Made by a program: the position numbers and the translations under genes. Below, in pieces: positions 7,926 to 15,756 of a stretch of 16,202 bases of DNA. The DNA is from an uncultured Erysipelotrichaceae bacterium (GTDB lineage: Bacteria; Bacillota_I; Bacilli_A; Erysipelotrichales; Erysipelotrichaceae): positions 1 to 16,202 of the forward strand of contig CACZTC010000089.1 of assembly GCA_902784015.1 (NCBI GenBank), read 5' to 3'. The notes under the pieces were generated by a model. That model saw nothing but the letters and a program-made list of their open reading frames with translations. It ran no database searches and had not been told where the DNA came from. Positions within the stretch are counted from its first letter, which is position 1. Each line of letters begins with the position of its first letter.

Positions 7926-9779
7926 TTATTCCCCACCATCATTTCCTTCTTCACTACCAGTATCTTCGCTTTGTGCCGGTGTTATTTCTGGGGTTACTTC
8001 TGGAGTAATCTCTGGCGTTATTTCTGGGGTTACTTCTGGCGTTGGTTCTGGCTCAACAGTCACTTCAGGAGTAACTTCAGGTAAAGGTTCTACACTAGGA
8101 GATATATCTGTCTCTTCGTCCTCTACTATGTCCATATCTGTAGGAGCTGGAGCTATTTCTAAAATATCTAATTGACCATAAGGTAATACTATTTCTTGTT
8201 GTTCAACTAATTCTCCGTTTAATACCTTTCTTATTTCTTCACCTACAAAATCAATTTGTGCTGAAGAAGGATATACTACTGATAAGGCAGTACCTGGGGC
8301 ATAAGCACAATATGCCATACCTACAGATCCTTCAATACGATAATTAACAATATTCCATTTGATATTATTCTCTAATTGGTATTGGCATAAGCCATATAAG
8401 GCTTCTTCACTAACATTAGTTAAGAAAGTACCTTCCATAGCTGTCATTAAAGAATCAAATCTAGTAATAATAGCTGGACTAGCTATTTTTTCTATAATAG
8501 CTCTCATTACTAATTGTTGGTGCATAGTTCTACCAAAGTCCCCGTCTGGTAGCGTCTTTCTTTCTCTTACATATAATAAAGCATTATAACCATCTAGCTT
8601 TATTTTACCTTCTGGGAAATATATGTCTTCATTATCCCAGAAACCAAAAGCATATGGATTCTCTACTTCCACGCCACCCAAAGCATCTATTATCTTCATA
8701 TAGGTAGTGAAATTCAATAAGACATAGTTATTGATATTAACATCTAATAAACTACTTAATGAGCTTAATGTATTATCAATACCAGTTACACCTAAATGTG
8801 TTAATTTATCAGCATAATAACCCGAATGAGGATTAGGTACATATGAATCTCTAGGGAAAGATACTAATACTATTTGGTGAGTAGTAGGATTAACTACTAC
8901 TACCATATCTACATCTGTTTTACCAAATAGCTTTAATTCTCCTTCTTCATCATTACCGCCAAAGAATAACGCAAATGGTTTACTAGTTAATTCACTAGAG
9001 CTTTCTATTACAGGATTAACTGCTTCAACATCTATTGAATAGATGATTCTTGTTTCATTTTCAAAATTCTCATATTCTTCTATATTAGTTAACATCTTGA
9101 CATTAGTATCACTAAGTAATAGTACTTGTCCTTTATTCCCATATAAAGCATCTGCCCCTTCTTGGATACTATTAGCATCAATCATATTTAACTTAGTTAC
9201 ACCTAATAATGATTTAACTTCATCTATAGCTATTCTTTGATTATCATAATCAATACCTAATTGAGATATAAATATCTCATCTTCATAAGCTTTTAATTCA
9301 TCTATAGGATTATCATAAGTCTTACTAGCAATATTATTACCAAAAATATCACTATGTTCTTTCTTATATTCATCTTTAAGTACATATAGATTCACATGGA
9401 TAGTATTATCAGCTTCTACACTAGTATTAGATTGAATAGTAGTAGATACTTTATTAGCTGCATGTGGTAGCCATAAGGCTACTAGTAATAAAGCTAAAGA
9501 AAGTATTATATTAGTCCCTCTTATTACATACATCTTATTAGGCTTACGGTATTTATCTGTTAAAAAGTACATTAAAGCCAATAATATTATTAATGCTCCA
9601 GCACTAATAAATACCCAATTAAAAGGTAAGAATGGTGTATTTTTAACAGAAAAAACAAACCAAATAGAAGCAATTAATAAAAGAAACCAAAATATGAAGG
9701 GATTAAGGTGTCTTTTCTTATTCTTTATTACTTCTAATTCTAGAGTATCCTCTAGAATAACTTCTCTTTCTTCTGTCAT
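7926..9779 (-). CDS. LytR-CpsA-Psr (LCP) family glycopolymer ligase
   Basis: This 617-residue membrane enzyme is expected to move a lipid-linked anionic polymer or capsule chain onto peptidoglycan, outside the membrane. A short cytoplasmic N-terminus precedes three membrane segments (about 27-44, 53-72 and 88-105). An extracellular accessory region follows (about 120-265), then the LCP catalytic domain (about 270-435). Key family features are KTDVDMVVVV with the Mg-binding Asp residues (287-296), SFPRDSYV with Arg310 and Asp311, and YVRERKTLPDGDFGRTMHQQ (403-422), whose arginines hold the lipid pyrophosphate. The C-terminus (about 543-617) is low-complexity, with repeated Pro-Glu-[VI]-Thr units, probably reaching into the wall. 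There is no clear ribosome binding site. The gene follows the metallophosphoesterase after 91 bp and ends at the 7861-7889 terminator. Its place beside cytidylyltransferase genes suggests it attaches the polymer they help to build. Confidence 0.9.
   Translation of the reverse strand: MTEEREVILEDTLELEVIKNKKRHLNPFIFWFLLLIASIWFVFSVKNTPFLPFNWVFISAGALIILLALMYFLTDKYRKPNKMYVIRGTNIILSLALLLVALWLPHAANKVSTTIQSNTSVEADNTIHVNLYVLKDEYKKEHSDIFGNNIASKTYDNPIDELKAYEDEIFISQLGIDYDNQRIAIDEVKSLLGVTKLNMIDANSIQEGADALYGNKGQVLLLSDTNVKMLTNIEEYENFENETRIIYSIDVEAVNPVIESSSELTSKPFALFFGGNDEEGELKLFGKTDVDMVVVVNPTTHQIVLVSFPRDSYVPNPHSGYYADKLTHLGVTGIDNTLSSLSSLLDVNINNYVLLNFTTYMKIIDALGGVEVENPYAFGFWDNEDIYFPEGKIKLDGYNALLYVRERKTLPDGDFGRTMHQQLVMRAIIEKIASPAIITRFDSLMTAMEGTFLTNVSEEALYGLCQYQLENNIKWNIVNYRIEGSVGMAYCAYAPGTALSVVYPSSAQIDFVGEEIRKVLNGELVEQQEIVLPYGQLDILEIAPAPTDMDIVEDEETDISPSVEPLPEVTPEVTVEPEPTPEVTPEITPEITPEVTPEITPAQSEDTGSEEGNDGGE
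7977..8081 (-). repeat. Pro-Glu-[Val/Ile]-Thr coding repeat in the LCP C-terminus
   Basis: Imperfect 12-bp units encode PEVT/PEIT (residues 567-601). The tract is tandem and prone to slippage, so its length may vary between strains. It likely forms a stiff, extended wall-spanning tail. Confidence 0.75.
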
Positions 9780-9840
9780 ATCTACTATTTAAACATGTAT
9801 GATATTACCATAGAAAAGGGATCATTTAAAGGGTTGGCGA

Positions 9841-9862
9841 ATTATTGAAAACAATCAATAAT
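9841..9862. other. Dyad between metallophosphoesterase and LCP genes
   Basis: ATTATTGA (9841-9848) pairs perfectly with TCAATAAT (9855-9862) around a 6-nt loop, just after the metallophosphoesterase stop. On the minus strand it is followed by TCGCC and not by Ts, so it is not a normal terminator. It may be a 3' stabilising hairpin or a partial transcription barrier. Confidence 0.35.
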
Positions 9863-9870
9863 AAAAATAA

Positions 9871-11601
9871 TTAATAATTGAAAGATCTATCTTCACCTGC
9901 ACCAAAGCGTATTAAATCTATTTGTTTTTTTTCTGGCAAGAAAACCATTATGTCCCATAAATCTTCGCTTGCAGTATCTTTTATTCTTTCTTGAACTATA
10001 CTTCCTACAGGGAAGTTTTCATTTAATGTAAAATTAGCACATTTTGCTGATGCAGTACATATTTCCAACCACTGATTATTATTGTCATAATCAACATGAG
10101 AATGACCATAAATAGTAGCCACATATGTTCCTCCATCATTAATAAACTTTTGCAGTCTCGTTCTCATACGATCACTATTTTGTAAATCTGTAAACTTCCA
10201 GTTATTCTCTTGGATAAGTCCCATATGATCTAGAATCATAACTTGTTTATCTAAAGGCGTTTCATCTAACACTTGATCAAACCATATAGCAGTTTCATCA
10301 GCAAATCCATATCTCCATCTTGTGCCATCATAATAATTACAATCTAAACATATGATTCTCAGATTAGCTTCATCATAATCTACATAATAATCAAGTCCAT
10401 AATACATATCATTAGAAATCTTTTTATCAGTTACATTACTAAAATATAATTCACTTATCTGCTCAGGAGTAAAGCATTCTGTAGCTTTATTCCTATATCG
10501 ATTATCGTCGTGATTACCTATCACAAATAATAACGGAAGATTAATACTATTAAATCTATTCATTATATATTGAACATAAGAACTTGTTTCCTCGGTTGAC
10601 AATCTTCCATCAGTTATATCACCTAAGCATATTATTCCATCTACATCTATATTTTCACTAATATATTGCATATTCATTGACATATCTGTGATAGTATCAT
10701 CTTTAATTCTTTGCTCTGTAGTACTCATATAATGAATATCTGTACATAAGAAAAAGACCAATTTATTCTCATCTTCATATTCTTTTAATATATAAATAGT
10801 ATTATCAATTTCATCTTCATAATATCTATTTATTAATTCATTATTTTTAGTTATTATGCCCTTTTCTTTTCTTTCGTTTTGTAAGTCATTTAGGATCTTT
10901 TTTGCATTATCTAATTTTTCAATATTAGTGATTAATTCTTTTTCTTTTTTTGTCATATTTTTAAAAGTATTATCCATTTCTTCAATAATATGACCACTAT
11001 AATATGTAATATCTTTTATATTATTAATACCAACATAAAGATTGCCAACCTCTGTATTGTTATTTATATTATCAATAATCTTTTCTGCAATATCATATCT
11101 ATATGTATCTAACAAAAATAAATATCTCTTTTCGGTTTTATCAATTCTAGACTTTATGTTCTCTAATTCTTTTCCATATTCTTTATCAATATCAATTAAA
11201 TTAATATCTGATATTTCTTTTTGTATATCTATTGCATTATTTAATTGTTGTAAAGTCTCATCTTTTTGTTTTAATAAAGCTTCATTATCAATGCTTGTTA
11301 AGTCTATTTGTTCTAATTCTTTTATTACATCAGATATTGAATCAATGTCGTATTCTTTTTCGTCAATTGATTTTTGAATAATACAATATTGAATAAGCTC
11401 CTGATTATCTATGTATTTTAACTTTTCAATACTATCTAAAGCTTCTGCATAATTATCATCTATGATTTGTTGAATTGCATATTCGAACTGATTACGTTCT
11501 TTATTCATAATCGTTTTTTGATATAAAAAAGCTACTCCTAATATAAGAGTAATAATAAAAATAGATATCAATATCTTTTTGACTTTATTCTTTAATTTCA
11601 T
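9871..11601 (-). CDS. Membrane-anchored extracytoplasmic metallophosphoesterase
   Basis: This 576-residue protein has one N-terminal membrane helix (about 9-27) after a lysine-rich start, so the rest should face outward. Residues about 35-275 are helical, charged and coiled-coil-like. Residues about 280-576 form a calcineurin-like metallophosphoesterase domain with every metal ligand motif: DIH (Asp288, His290), GDITD (Asp328), GNHDD (Asn363, His364), His459 in LDHMG, and GHSH (His500, His502). The bimetal site should hydrolyse phosphomono- or diesters outside the membrane. The substrate is unknown; a phosphorylated wall polymer is a reasonable guess from the operon. It starts 15 bp after the histidine phosphatase stop, inside a tandem 10-bp duplication (TACTATTTAA at 11601-11620), and lacks a clear ribosome binding site. 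Its size beyond the catalytic domain comes from the helical region. Confidence 0.85.
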   Translation of the reverse strand: MKLKNKVKKILISIFIITLILGVAFLYQKTIMNKERNQFEYAIQQIIDDNYAEALDSIEKLKYIDNQELIQYCIIQKSIDEKEYDIDSISDVIKELEQIDLTSIDNEALLKQKDETLQQLNNAIDIQKEISDINLIDIDKEYGKELENIKSRIDKTEKRYLFLLDTYRYDIAEKIIDNINNNTEVGNLYVGINNIKDITYYSGHIIEEMDNTFKNMTKKEKELITNIEKLDNAKKILNDLQNERKEKGIITKNNELINRYYEDEIDNTIYILKEYEDENKLVFFLCTDIHYMSTTEQRIKDDTITDMSMNMQYISENIDVDGIICLGDITDGRLSTEETSSYVQYIMNRFNSINLPLLFVIGNHDDNRYRNKATECFTPEQISELYFSNVTDKKISNDMYYGLDYYVDYDEANLRIICLDCNYYDGTRWRYGFADETAIWFDQVLDETPLDKQVMILDHMGLIQENNWKFTDLQNSDRMRTRLQKFINDGGTYVATIYGHSHVDYDNNNQWLEICTASAKCANFTLNENFPVGSIVQERIKDTASEDLWDIMVFLPEKKQIDLIRFGAGEDRSFNY

Positions 11602-11616
11602 ACTATTTAATACTAT

Positions 11617-12261
11617 TTAATAATTCGCATATTGGTCAATTACTTGGTCTAACTCATAATATACTTTATCGTCTATTACTATTCTTCCCTTACCACCTTT
11701 TGCTTCTATAACACTAACAGAACAGTTATAAGGAACATGACCATGCCAAAAATCTTTTTTATCTTCGTACAAATAGTTTAGCATAGCTCTTAAAGCAACA
11801 CCGTGTGTACTTACTAAATATATATTATCATCATCTCGAGAGATTAATTCTTTTAAAAAGCTTTGTGTTCTCGCGCATACTTGAAAAATGGTTTCTCCTT
11901 GAGGAAAACCTTCAAAATGGAATGGATTACTAAAGAATTGTTGTATAGCTTTTTTATCTACTTCGCGTTCCCCTGGTCGATATTTTTTTCTTTCCCAAGA
12001 ACCCATATCTATTTCTATTAATCTATTATCAATAGTTATCAATGTATTATTACCACTTTCTCGGATGATTATTTCTGCTGTTTCTTTAGCTCTTTTTAAA
12101 GGACTAGAAAAACAATAATCAAATTTTATATCTTTCATTTGCCTTCCAGTAATCTCTGCAAGCAATATACCATTATCATTTAAAGGATCATCCGTCCATC
12201 CTTGAAGATATCCATTAACATTTGCGTTAGTCTCTCCATGTCTAACAATATAAATTAACAT
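11617..12261 (-). CDS. Histidine phosphatase superfamily protein (phosphoglycerate mutase-like)
   Basis: This is a cytoplasmic phosphatase of about 214 residues. The phosphate-accepting histidine is in IVRHGETN (His8). Arg57 lies in SSPLKRAKET, Glu83 in the RLIEIDMGSWE stretch, and the second catalytic His153 in VSTHGVALRAM, so the phosphate pocket is complete. I place the start at the ATG at 12261, which puts RHG at the family's usual distance from the N-terminus and overlaps the previous gene by 7 bp. An in-frame ATG at 12288 would add nine residues. The tight overlap makes it part of the cytidylyltransferase operon. It may remove a phosphate from an intermediate of the CDP-headgroup pathway, or clear a by-product. 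The substrate cannot be read from the sequence, and true glycolytic mutase activity is unlikely in this setting. Confidence 0.85.
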   Translation of the reverse strand: MLIYIVRHGETNANVNGYLQGWTDDPLNDNGILLAEITGRQMKDIKFDYCFSSPLKRAKETAEIIIRESGNNTLITIDNRLIEIDMGSWERKKYRPGEREVDKKAIQQFFSNPFHFEGFPQGETIFQVCARTQSFLKELISRDDDNIYLVSTHGVALRAMLNYLYEDKKDFWHGHVPYNCSVSVIEAKGGKGRIVIDDKVYYELDQVIDQYANY

Positions 12262-12971
12262 TTTTCTCGTTGTTCCTTCATAATACAAAAAGCTTCAAAT
12301 AAATCTAAATCATCTTGATTTGTGATTTTTATATTTAACTGTGAGCCTTTTGAAAAATATAATGTTTTGCCATAATGATAATAAACAGATGTAGTATGAG
12401 GCTCTAGTGTATCTAATATATTATCTTCATCTGCTTTATCATATAAATCTAATATTTCTTGATAACGGAATGTTTGTGGTGTATTTAAACCTGTTATAGT
12501 TTCTCTAAGCACACTTTTAGTACTATATTCATCTGTATCACGAGAACCCATGCATAATAAGCATGGGTTTTCTGATATTGAATTACCCTTTTCTTTAGCA
12601 ACTAAAAGAGCATCATCAATGATTTCATCATCAATAAAAGGTGCTACACTCATATGAATCATTACAAAATCATCTTCTTGTAACTTATTTTTTAGATTCT
12701 TTAAGCCATTATATACAGATAAAGTAAAAGTAGAGCCACCCTCACAAATCCATTGAACTTTTTTGAAATCATATTTATCAACAATCTCTTTTACTAAATC
12801 TTCAAAACCATGAACACAAACAATTTCTACAGCATCTATATTTTGATTGTTTTCAAATATTTCCAAAGTGTGTGCAATTATTGGCTTACCTTTGATTTCT
12901 ATGAATTGCTTAGGAATATTGGCACCCATTCGAGTGCCAACTCCGCCTGCAAGCAATAATACTATATTCAT
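12255..12971 (-). CDS. IspD/TarI-like cytidylyltransferase (copy B)
   Basis: This 238-residue enzyme of the IspD/TarI fold should couple CTP to a phosphorylated small molecule in the cytoplasm. The N-terminal nucleotide loop LLAGGVGTRMGANIPKQF has Arg14 and Lys21, which match the catalytic pair of IspD. A C-terminal Lys215 in NIKIT matches the third catalytic lysine. However, the segment equal to the substrate-binding H-D-x-x-R-P of IspD reads IHMSVAPF (105-112), so the Asp and Arg that hold methylerythritol phosphate are gone. It is clearly paralogous to copy A, sharing EYST, RETI-G, EPHTTSVY and FSK-S. It overlaps the upstream winged-helix/LicC/LicA gene by 4 bp (ATGA), with AAGGA 8 nt upstream, so translation is probably coupled. 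It is unlikely to be the housekeeping IspD. A polyol- or other headgroup-phosphate substrate is inferred. Confidence 0.8.
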   Translation of the reverse strand: MNIVLLLAGGVGTRMGANIPKQFIEIKGKPIIAHTLEIFENNQNIDAVEIVCVHGFEDLVKEIVDKYDFKKVQWICEGGSTFTLSVYNGLKNLKNKLQEDDFVMIHMSVAPFIDDEIIDDALLVAKEKGNSISENPCLLCMGSRDTDEYSTKSVLRETITGLNTPQTFRYQEILDLYDKADEDNILDTLEPHTTSVYYHYGKTLYFSKGSQLNIKITNQDDLDLFEAFCIMKEQREKC

Positions 12972-14821
12972 TCATTCCATCCTTCAGGAGCAGCTTGTGG
13001 ATCCTCGATTGGTCCATAGGCAGCCTCATATCTAGGAAGACACCATTTTAATAATTTATTAGTTTGTTTAAAGAAGAATAGCATCCAGTCACGAGTATAT
13101 TCATTGATGCTCTCTTTATATAAAGCCCATCCTACATAATACCAGTTATGTATTGTTGTATATGCCATCCAGTGACGATGTTCCATTTCTGTTGCTGGTC
13201 TACCAAAATATGCTTCTAGAATATCTAAGATTTTAGGTTCATCAGCTTCATATTCAAAACCTGCAATCACACGACCAAAGTCATAACCAGGATCATTATA
13301 GCCAGCAAATTCATAGTCAATAATATCAAGTGTATTTTCAGTTAATAATACATTATCAATATTAATATCGTTATGACACATTGTATGTTTTACGCCATCC
13401 ATATCAGCATATTTTTGAAGCTTACGTATTTGTATCCATTCTTTTTCAAATATTTTGAAAAGATCACCTTTCATTTTACAAGCTTCTTTAAATAAGCGCT
13501 CTGTTTGCCATACTGGATCATAATTATATTCTTCCCAATTTTCTAAATCATATCCAACGTCATGGAACGCTCTTATCTTTTGGGCAACTTTCTTCATGAG
13601 TTCTACATCATAATAATATTTACCATGAAGATCGATACAGTTTTCACGGAATTTAGAAATCTTAGCACCTTGTTCATCAATATAGATATATGTATCGTCT
13701 GCATGTGCTTTAGCAGCTAATTTATTAGCAACACATTCATTCTTACGATAAATAAAGAATTGTGTACTATCTCCTGGGTATCTGAAAATATATCTTTCTC
13801 CACGTACAACAAATGTAAATAATATATTAGAAAGACCTTTTTGAAGAACATTTATATCACTTATCTCATCTTCTGTACAATTAAGAACAGCACAAATCTT
13901 ATCATTAATCCAACCTGAAACATTACTTAAGAATAGGCCGTCGATATTTTGAATTTCTTGAATTGAATCAAATTCAAATAAGAAATCTGCAGGATATTCG
14001 CGGACATACATCTCTAAGTCATCAGCATGTCTAACAACAAATTCTTCCCAGAAAAGAGCAGATATTCTAAAGTCTTCAATTTCTTCATCCATAAATTGAA
14101 CAAGCCTGCGACTTAATTCATTATCAACATAAGCATGACCATAAATACATTCGCCACTTTTTGCACAACTATGTACCGAAAGGATTCTTCCTGATTGATT
14201 CTTTTCAACAACAAGTTCATTACTTGCATCATCTTTATATACTGTTGCATGGAATGAATTAAACTCATAAGCAGAGAATGGATTTTCATCAAAGTAATTA
14301 TCACAGTTTAGTATATATGTAGAACCAAGATAATCTTTAACCATATATAATGAATAAACATTATTCTTATTTAGGTCTGTATTAATTTCTAGGTTGACAC
14401 CCCATTTATCTACTAGGAAAAAATATAATTCTTGTTTATAGCCCACAACAACAGTAATATCATTGATTCCTGCTTCTTTAAGCTGTCTAATTTGACGCTC
14501 TATTAATGTTTCTCCATTTTTAACAAATAAACCTTTTGGCATATTATATACAGATTTAGCATTTATATCTGCTCCGCCTGCAGCTAATATCACCGCATTA
14601 TTTACTTTTAATGGCTCAATTTCATTCATTCCTAAAGATGTAACTTTGTTGTCAGAAATGTATCCTTTAGCTTCAAGTTTCTCAACTAATTCTTTAACTT
14701 CATCTTGTGATTTGAATGCATAGTAATGAACGTTTTCATAAACATATTTTGAAATATCTGAAATAGTTCCTTCACTTTTTAGCATTGTGTTAATAATTTC
14801 AAATTCTTTATAAGTAATCAT
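12968..14821 (-). CDS. Winged-helix / LicC-like nucleotidyltransferase / LicA-like choline kinase fusion
   Basis: This 617-residue protein has three parts. Residues 1-70 form a winged-helix-like DNA-binding or dimer domain. Residues 75-300 form a LicC-like nucleotidyltransferase. Residues 320-600 form a choline/ethanolamine kinase of the LicA/APH fold. The kinase part is well conserved: HNDINIDN (His483, Asp485, Asn490) is the catalytic loop and IIDYEFAGYNDPGYDFG (Asp502) is the metal-binding loop. In LicC-type proteins the kinase makes phosphocholine and the transferase makes CDP-choline for decoration of teichoic acid or glycan. The transferase keeps PKGL (95-98), the metal Asp174 in NCDNYF and Asp285 in FEFDSI. 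Its nucleotide loop AAGGADINAKSVYN lacks the usual G-x-G-x-R, so activity is uncertain. AAAGGG lies upstream of the ATG, with a 24-bp gap from copy A. No LicB or LicD partner is in the window. Confidence 0.82.
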   Translation of the reverse strand: MITYKEFEIINTMLKSEGTISDISKYVYENVHYYAFKSQDEVKELVEKLEAKGYISDNKVTSLGMNEIEPLKVNNAVILAAGGADINAKSVYNMPKGLFVKNGETLIERQIRQLKEAGINDITVVVGYKQELYFFLVDKWGVNLEINTDLNKNNVYSLYMVKDYLGSTYILNCDNYFDENPFSAYEFNSFHATVYKDDASNELVVEKNQSGRILSVHSCAKSGECIYGHAYVDNELSRRLVQFMDEEIEDFRISALFWEEFVVRHADDLEMYVREYPADFLFEFDSIQEIQNIDGLFLSNVSGWINDKICAVLNCTEDEISDINVLQKGLSNILFTFVVRGERYIFRYPGDSTQFFIYRKNECVANKLAAKAHADDTYIYIDEQGAKISKFRENCIDLHGKYYYDVELMKKVAQKIRAFHDVGYDLENWEEYNYDPVWQTERLFKEACKMKGDLFKIFEKEWIQIRKLQKYADMDGVKHTMCHNDINIDNVLLTENTLDIIDYEFAGYNDPGYDFGRVIAGFEYEADEPKILDILEAYFGRPATEMEHRHWMAYTTIHNWYYVGWALYKESINEYTRDWMLFFFKQTNKLLKWCLPRYEAAYGPIEDPQAAPEGWNE

Positions 14822-14845
14822 ATCCTTTTTCCCTTTCTTTGATTA

Positions 14846-15580
14846 TTACCAATCAACCTTTTCTCCTTCTTCTTCTCTTTTCTTTTTTAACAATAATAAA
14901 CCTTCAAATTTATCTATATCCTCTTTCAAAGTTATCTTGAAATTATATCCAGATGATTTTGAAAACCACAATCTTTTTCCTAGTGCTAAATAAACTGAAG
15001 TAGTATGTGGTTCAATCTCATCTAAAATACCTAATTTTTGAGCTTCATCATACGCTTCAATAAGCTCACCAAATTTAAATGTCCATGGATTACTGAATCC
15101 TTTAATAGTTTCTCTAATAAGATTTTGAGTAGTACTATACTCATCATCTTTAATACATGTACAAAGCGCGGAATCTTCAGAACTTATTGCGTTTCCATGT
15201 TCTTTAGCAATTCTGATACTATCATTAATGATGTCTGGTGTTGTAAATGGTGATACCCCAAAAGAAATAACCACTATATCATCTGGATCTAATTTTTCTC
15301 TGAGATTATATACACCATTCAGTGTGGATTCTTGGAATGTATCTCCACCAACAGTTATCCATTTTAGTTTAGTAATGCCATAGTCATCACAAATCTTTTT
15401 AACTTCATCAACCCAATCCTTATGGCAAACAACTTCAATGAAACTAATTTGATCGTCATTTTGGAAATTCTCCATTGTATAAGCGAGAATTGGTTTACCC
15501 ATTACTTTTATAAACTGTTTAGGAATGTCTCCGCCAACTCTAACTCCTGTTCCACCTGCCAAAATAACAGCAACATTCAT
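14846..15580 (-). CDS. IspD/TarI-like cytidylyltransferase (copy A)
   Basis: This 244-residue protein is the first gene of the minus-strand operon and a paralogue of copy B. It has the nucleotide loop ILAGGTGVRVGGDIPKQF with Arg14 and Lys21, and Lys215 in NFKIT, the residues that handle CTP in IspD. The usual substrate motif H-D-x-x-R-P is replaced by ISFGVSPF (105-112), so the methylerythritol-phosphate contacts are missing, as in copy B. The shared block EYST...RETI-GF--P-TF...EPHTTSVY marks the two as a subfamily of their own. The start has GAAAGGA about 8 nt upstream, and a good promoter (TTGACG-17-TATAAT) gives a leader of about 50 nt. Two differing paralogues in one operon suggest two related substrates or a heteromeric enzyme. 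Names such as ispD or tarI would overstate the evidence. Confidence 0.82.
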   Translation of the reverse strand: MNVAVILAGGTGVRVGGDIPKQFIKVMGKPILAYTMENFQNDDQISFIEVVCHKDWVDEVKKICDDYGITKLKWITVGGDTFQESTLNGVYNLREKLDPDDIVVISFGVSPFTTPDIINDSIRIAKEHGNAISSEDSALCTCIKDDEYSTTQNLIRETIKGFSNPWTFKFGELIEAYDEAQKLGILDEIEPHTTSVYLALGKRLWFSKSSGYNFKITLKEDIDKFEGLLLLKKKREEEGEKVDW

Positions 15581-15638
15581 TCTTTAATTCCTTTCTTTTA
15601 TAAATCTTTTATCTAAAGTTTAATAATAAACATGAATT

Positions 15639-15667
15639 ATTATAATGATAATGTTCATATACGTCAA
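15639..15667 (-). promoter_or_regulatory. Promoter of the cytidylyltransferase operon
   Basis: On the minus strand, TTGACG (15667-15662) and TATAAT (15644-15639) are spaced by exactly 17 bp, five of six and six of six consensus bases. The start of transcription should be near 15632. The half-site array begins 6 bp upstream of the -35 element, a position where a bound regulator could activate. Confidence 0.75.
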
Positions 15668-15672
15668 TAAAT

Positions 15673-15720
15673 AATCACATATTAAGTGATTAATTTATTG
15701 ATAATCACTTATTAGTGATT
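15673..15720. promoter_or_regulatory. Candidate operator: four alternating AATCAC/GTGATT half-sites
   Basis: AATCAC (15673-15678), GTGATT (15686-15691), AATCAC (15703-15708) and GTGATT (15715-15720) alternate in orientation. The best dyad is the central one: TAAGTGATTA (15683-15692) with TAATCACTTA (15702-15711), perfect 10-bp arms. The flanking pairs give dyads with 7-bp and 6-bp spacers. The central and right sites cover the -35 element and the spacer of the rightward promoter, while the left pair abuts the leftward promoter. The Xre-type protein encoded alongside is the obvious candidate to bind here. Confidence 0.65.
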
Positions 15721-15726
15721 TATAAT
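15698..15726 (+). promoter_or_regulatory. Promoter of the Xre-cytidylyltransferase fusion gene
   Basis: TTGATA (15698-15703) and TATAAT (15721-15726) are separated by 17 bp. The right-hand dyad (15703-15720) fills the spacer, so a bound repressor would block RNA polymerase. Autorepression is inferred. Confidence 0.75.
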
Positions 15727-15756
15727 ATACACATTATATAAATTAGGAGTTAATAT

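Noticed and set aside
9841..9862. Dyad after the metallophosphoesterase gene as a terminator
   Set aside because: The hairpin is A/T-only apart from one pair and is followed by TCGCC on the minus strand, so an intrinsic terminator is not supported.
11601..11620. Tandem TACTATTTAA duplication as a regulatory or mobile-element footprint
   Set aside because: It is a single 10-bp duplication around a stop/start junction with no inverted repeats or transposase nearby. Simple slippage is enough to explain it.
14113..14304. A 63-codon minus-strand frame inside the winged-helix/LicC/LicA gene
   Set aside because: It is out of frame within a well-supported gene, and its Met-rich translation has no family signal.
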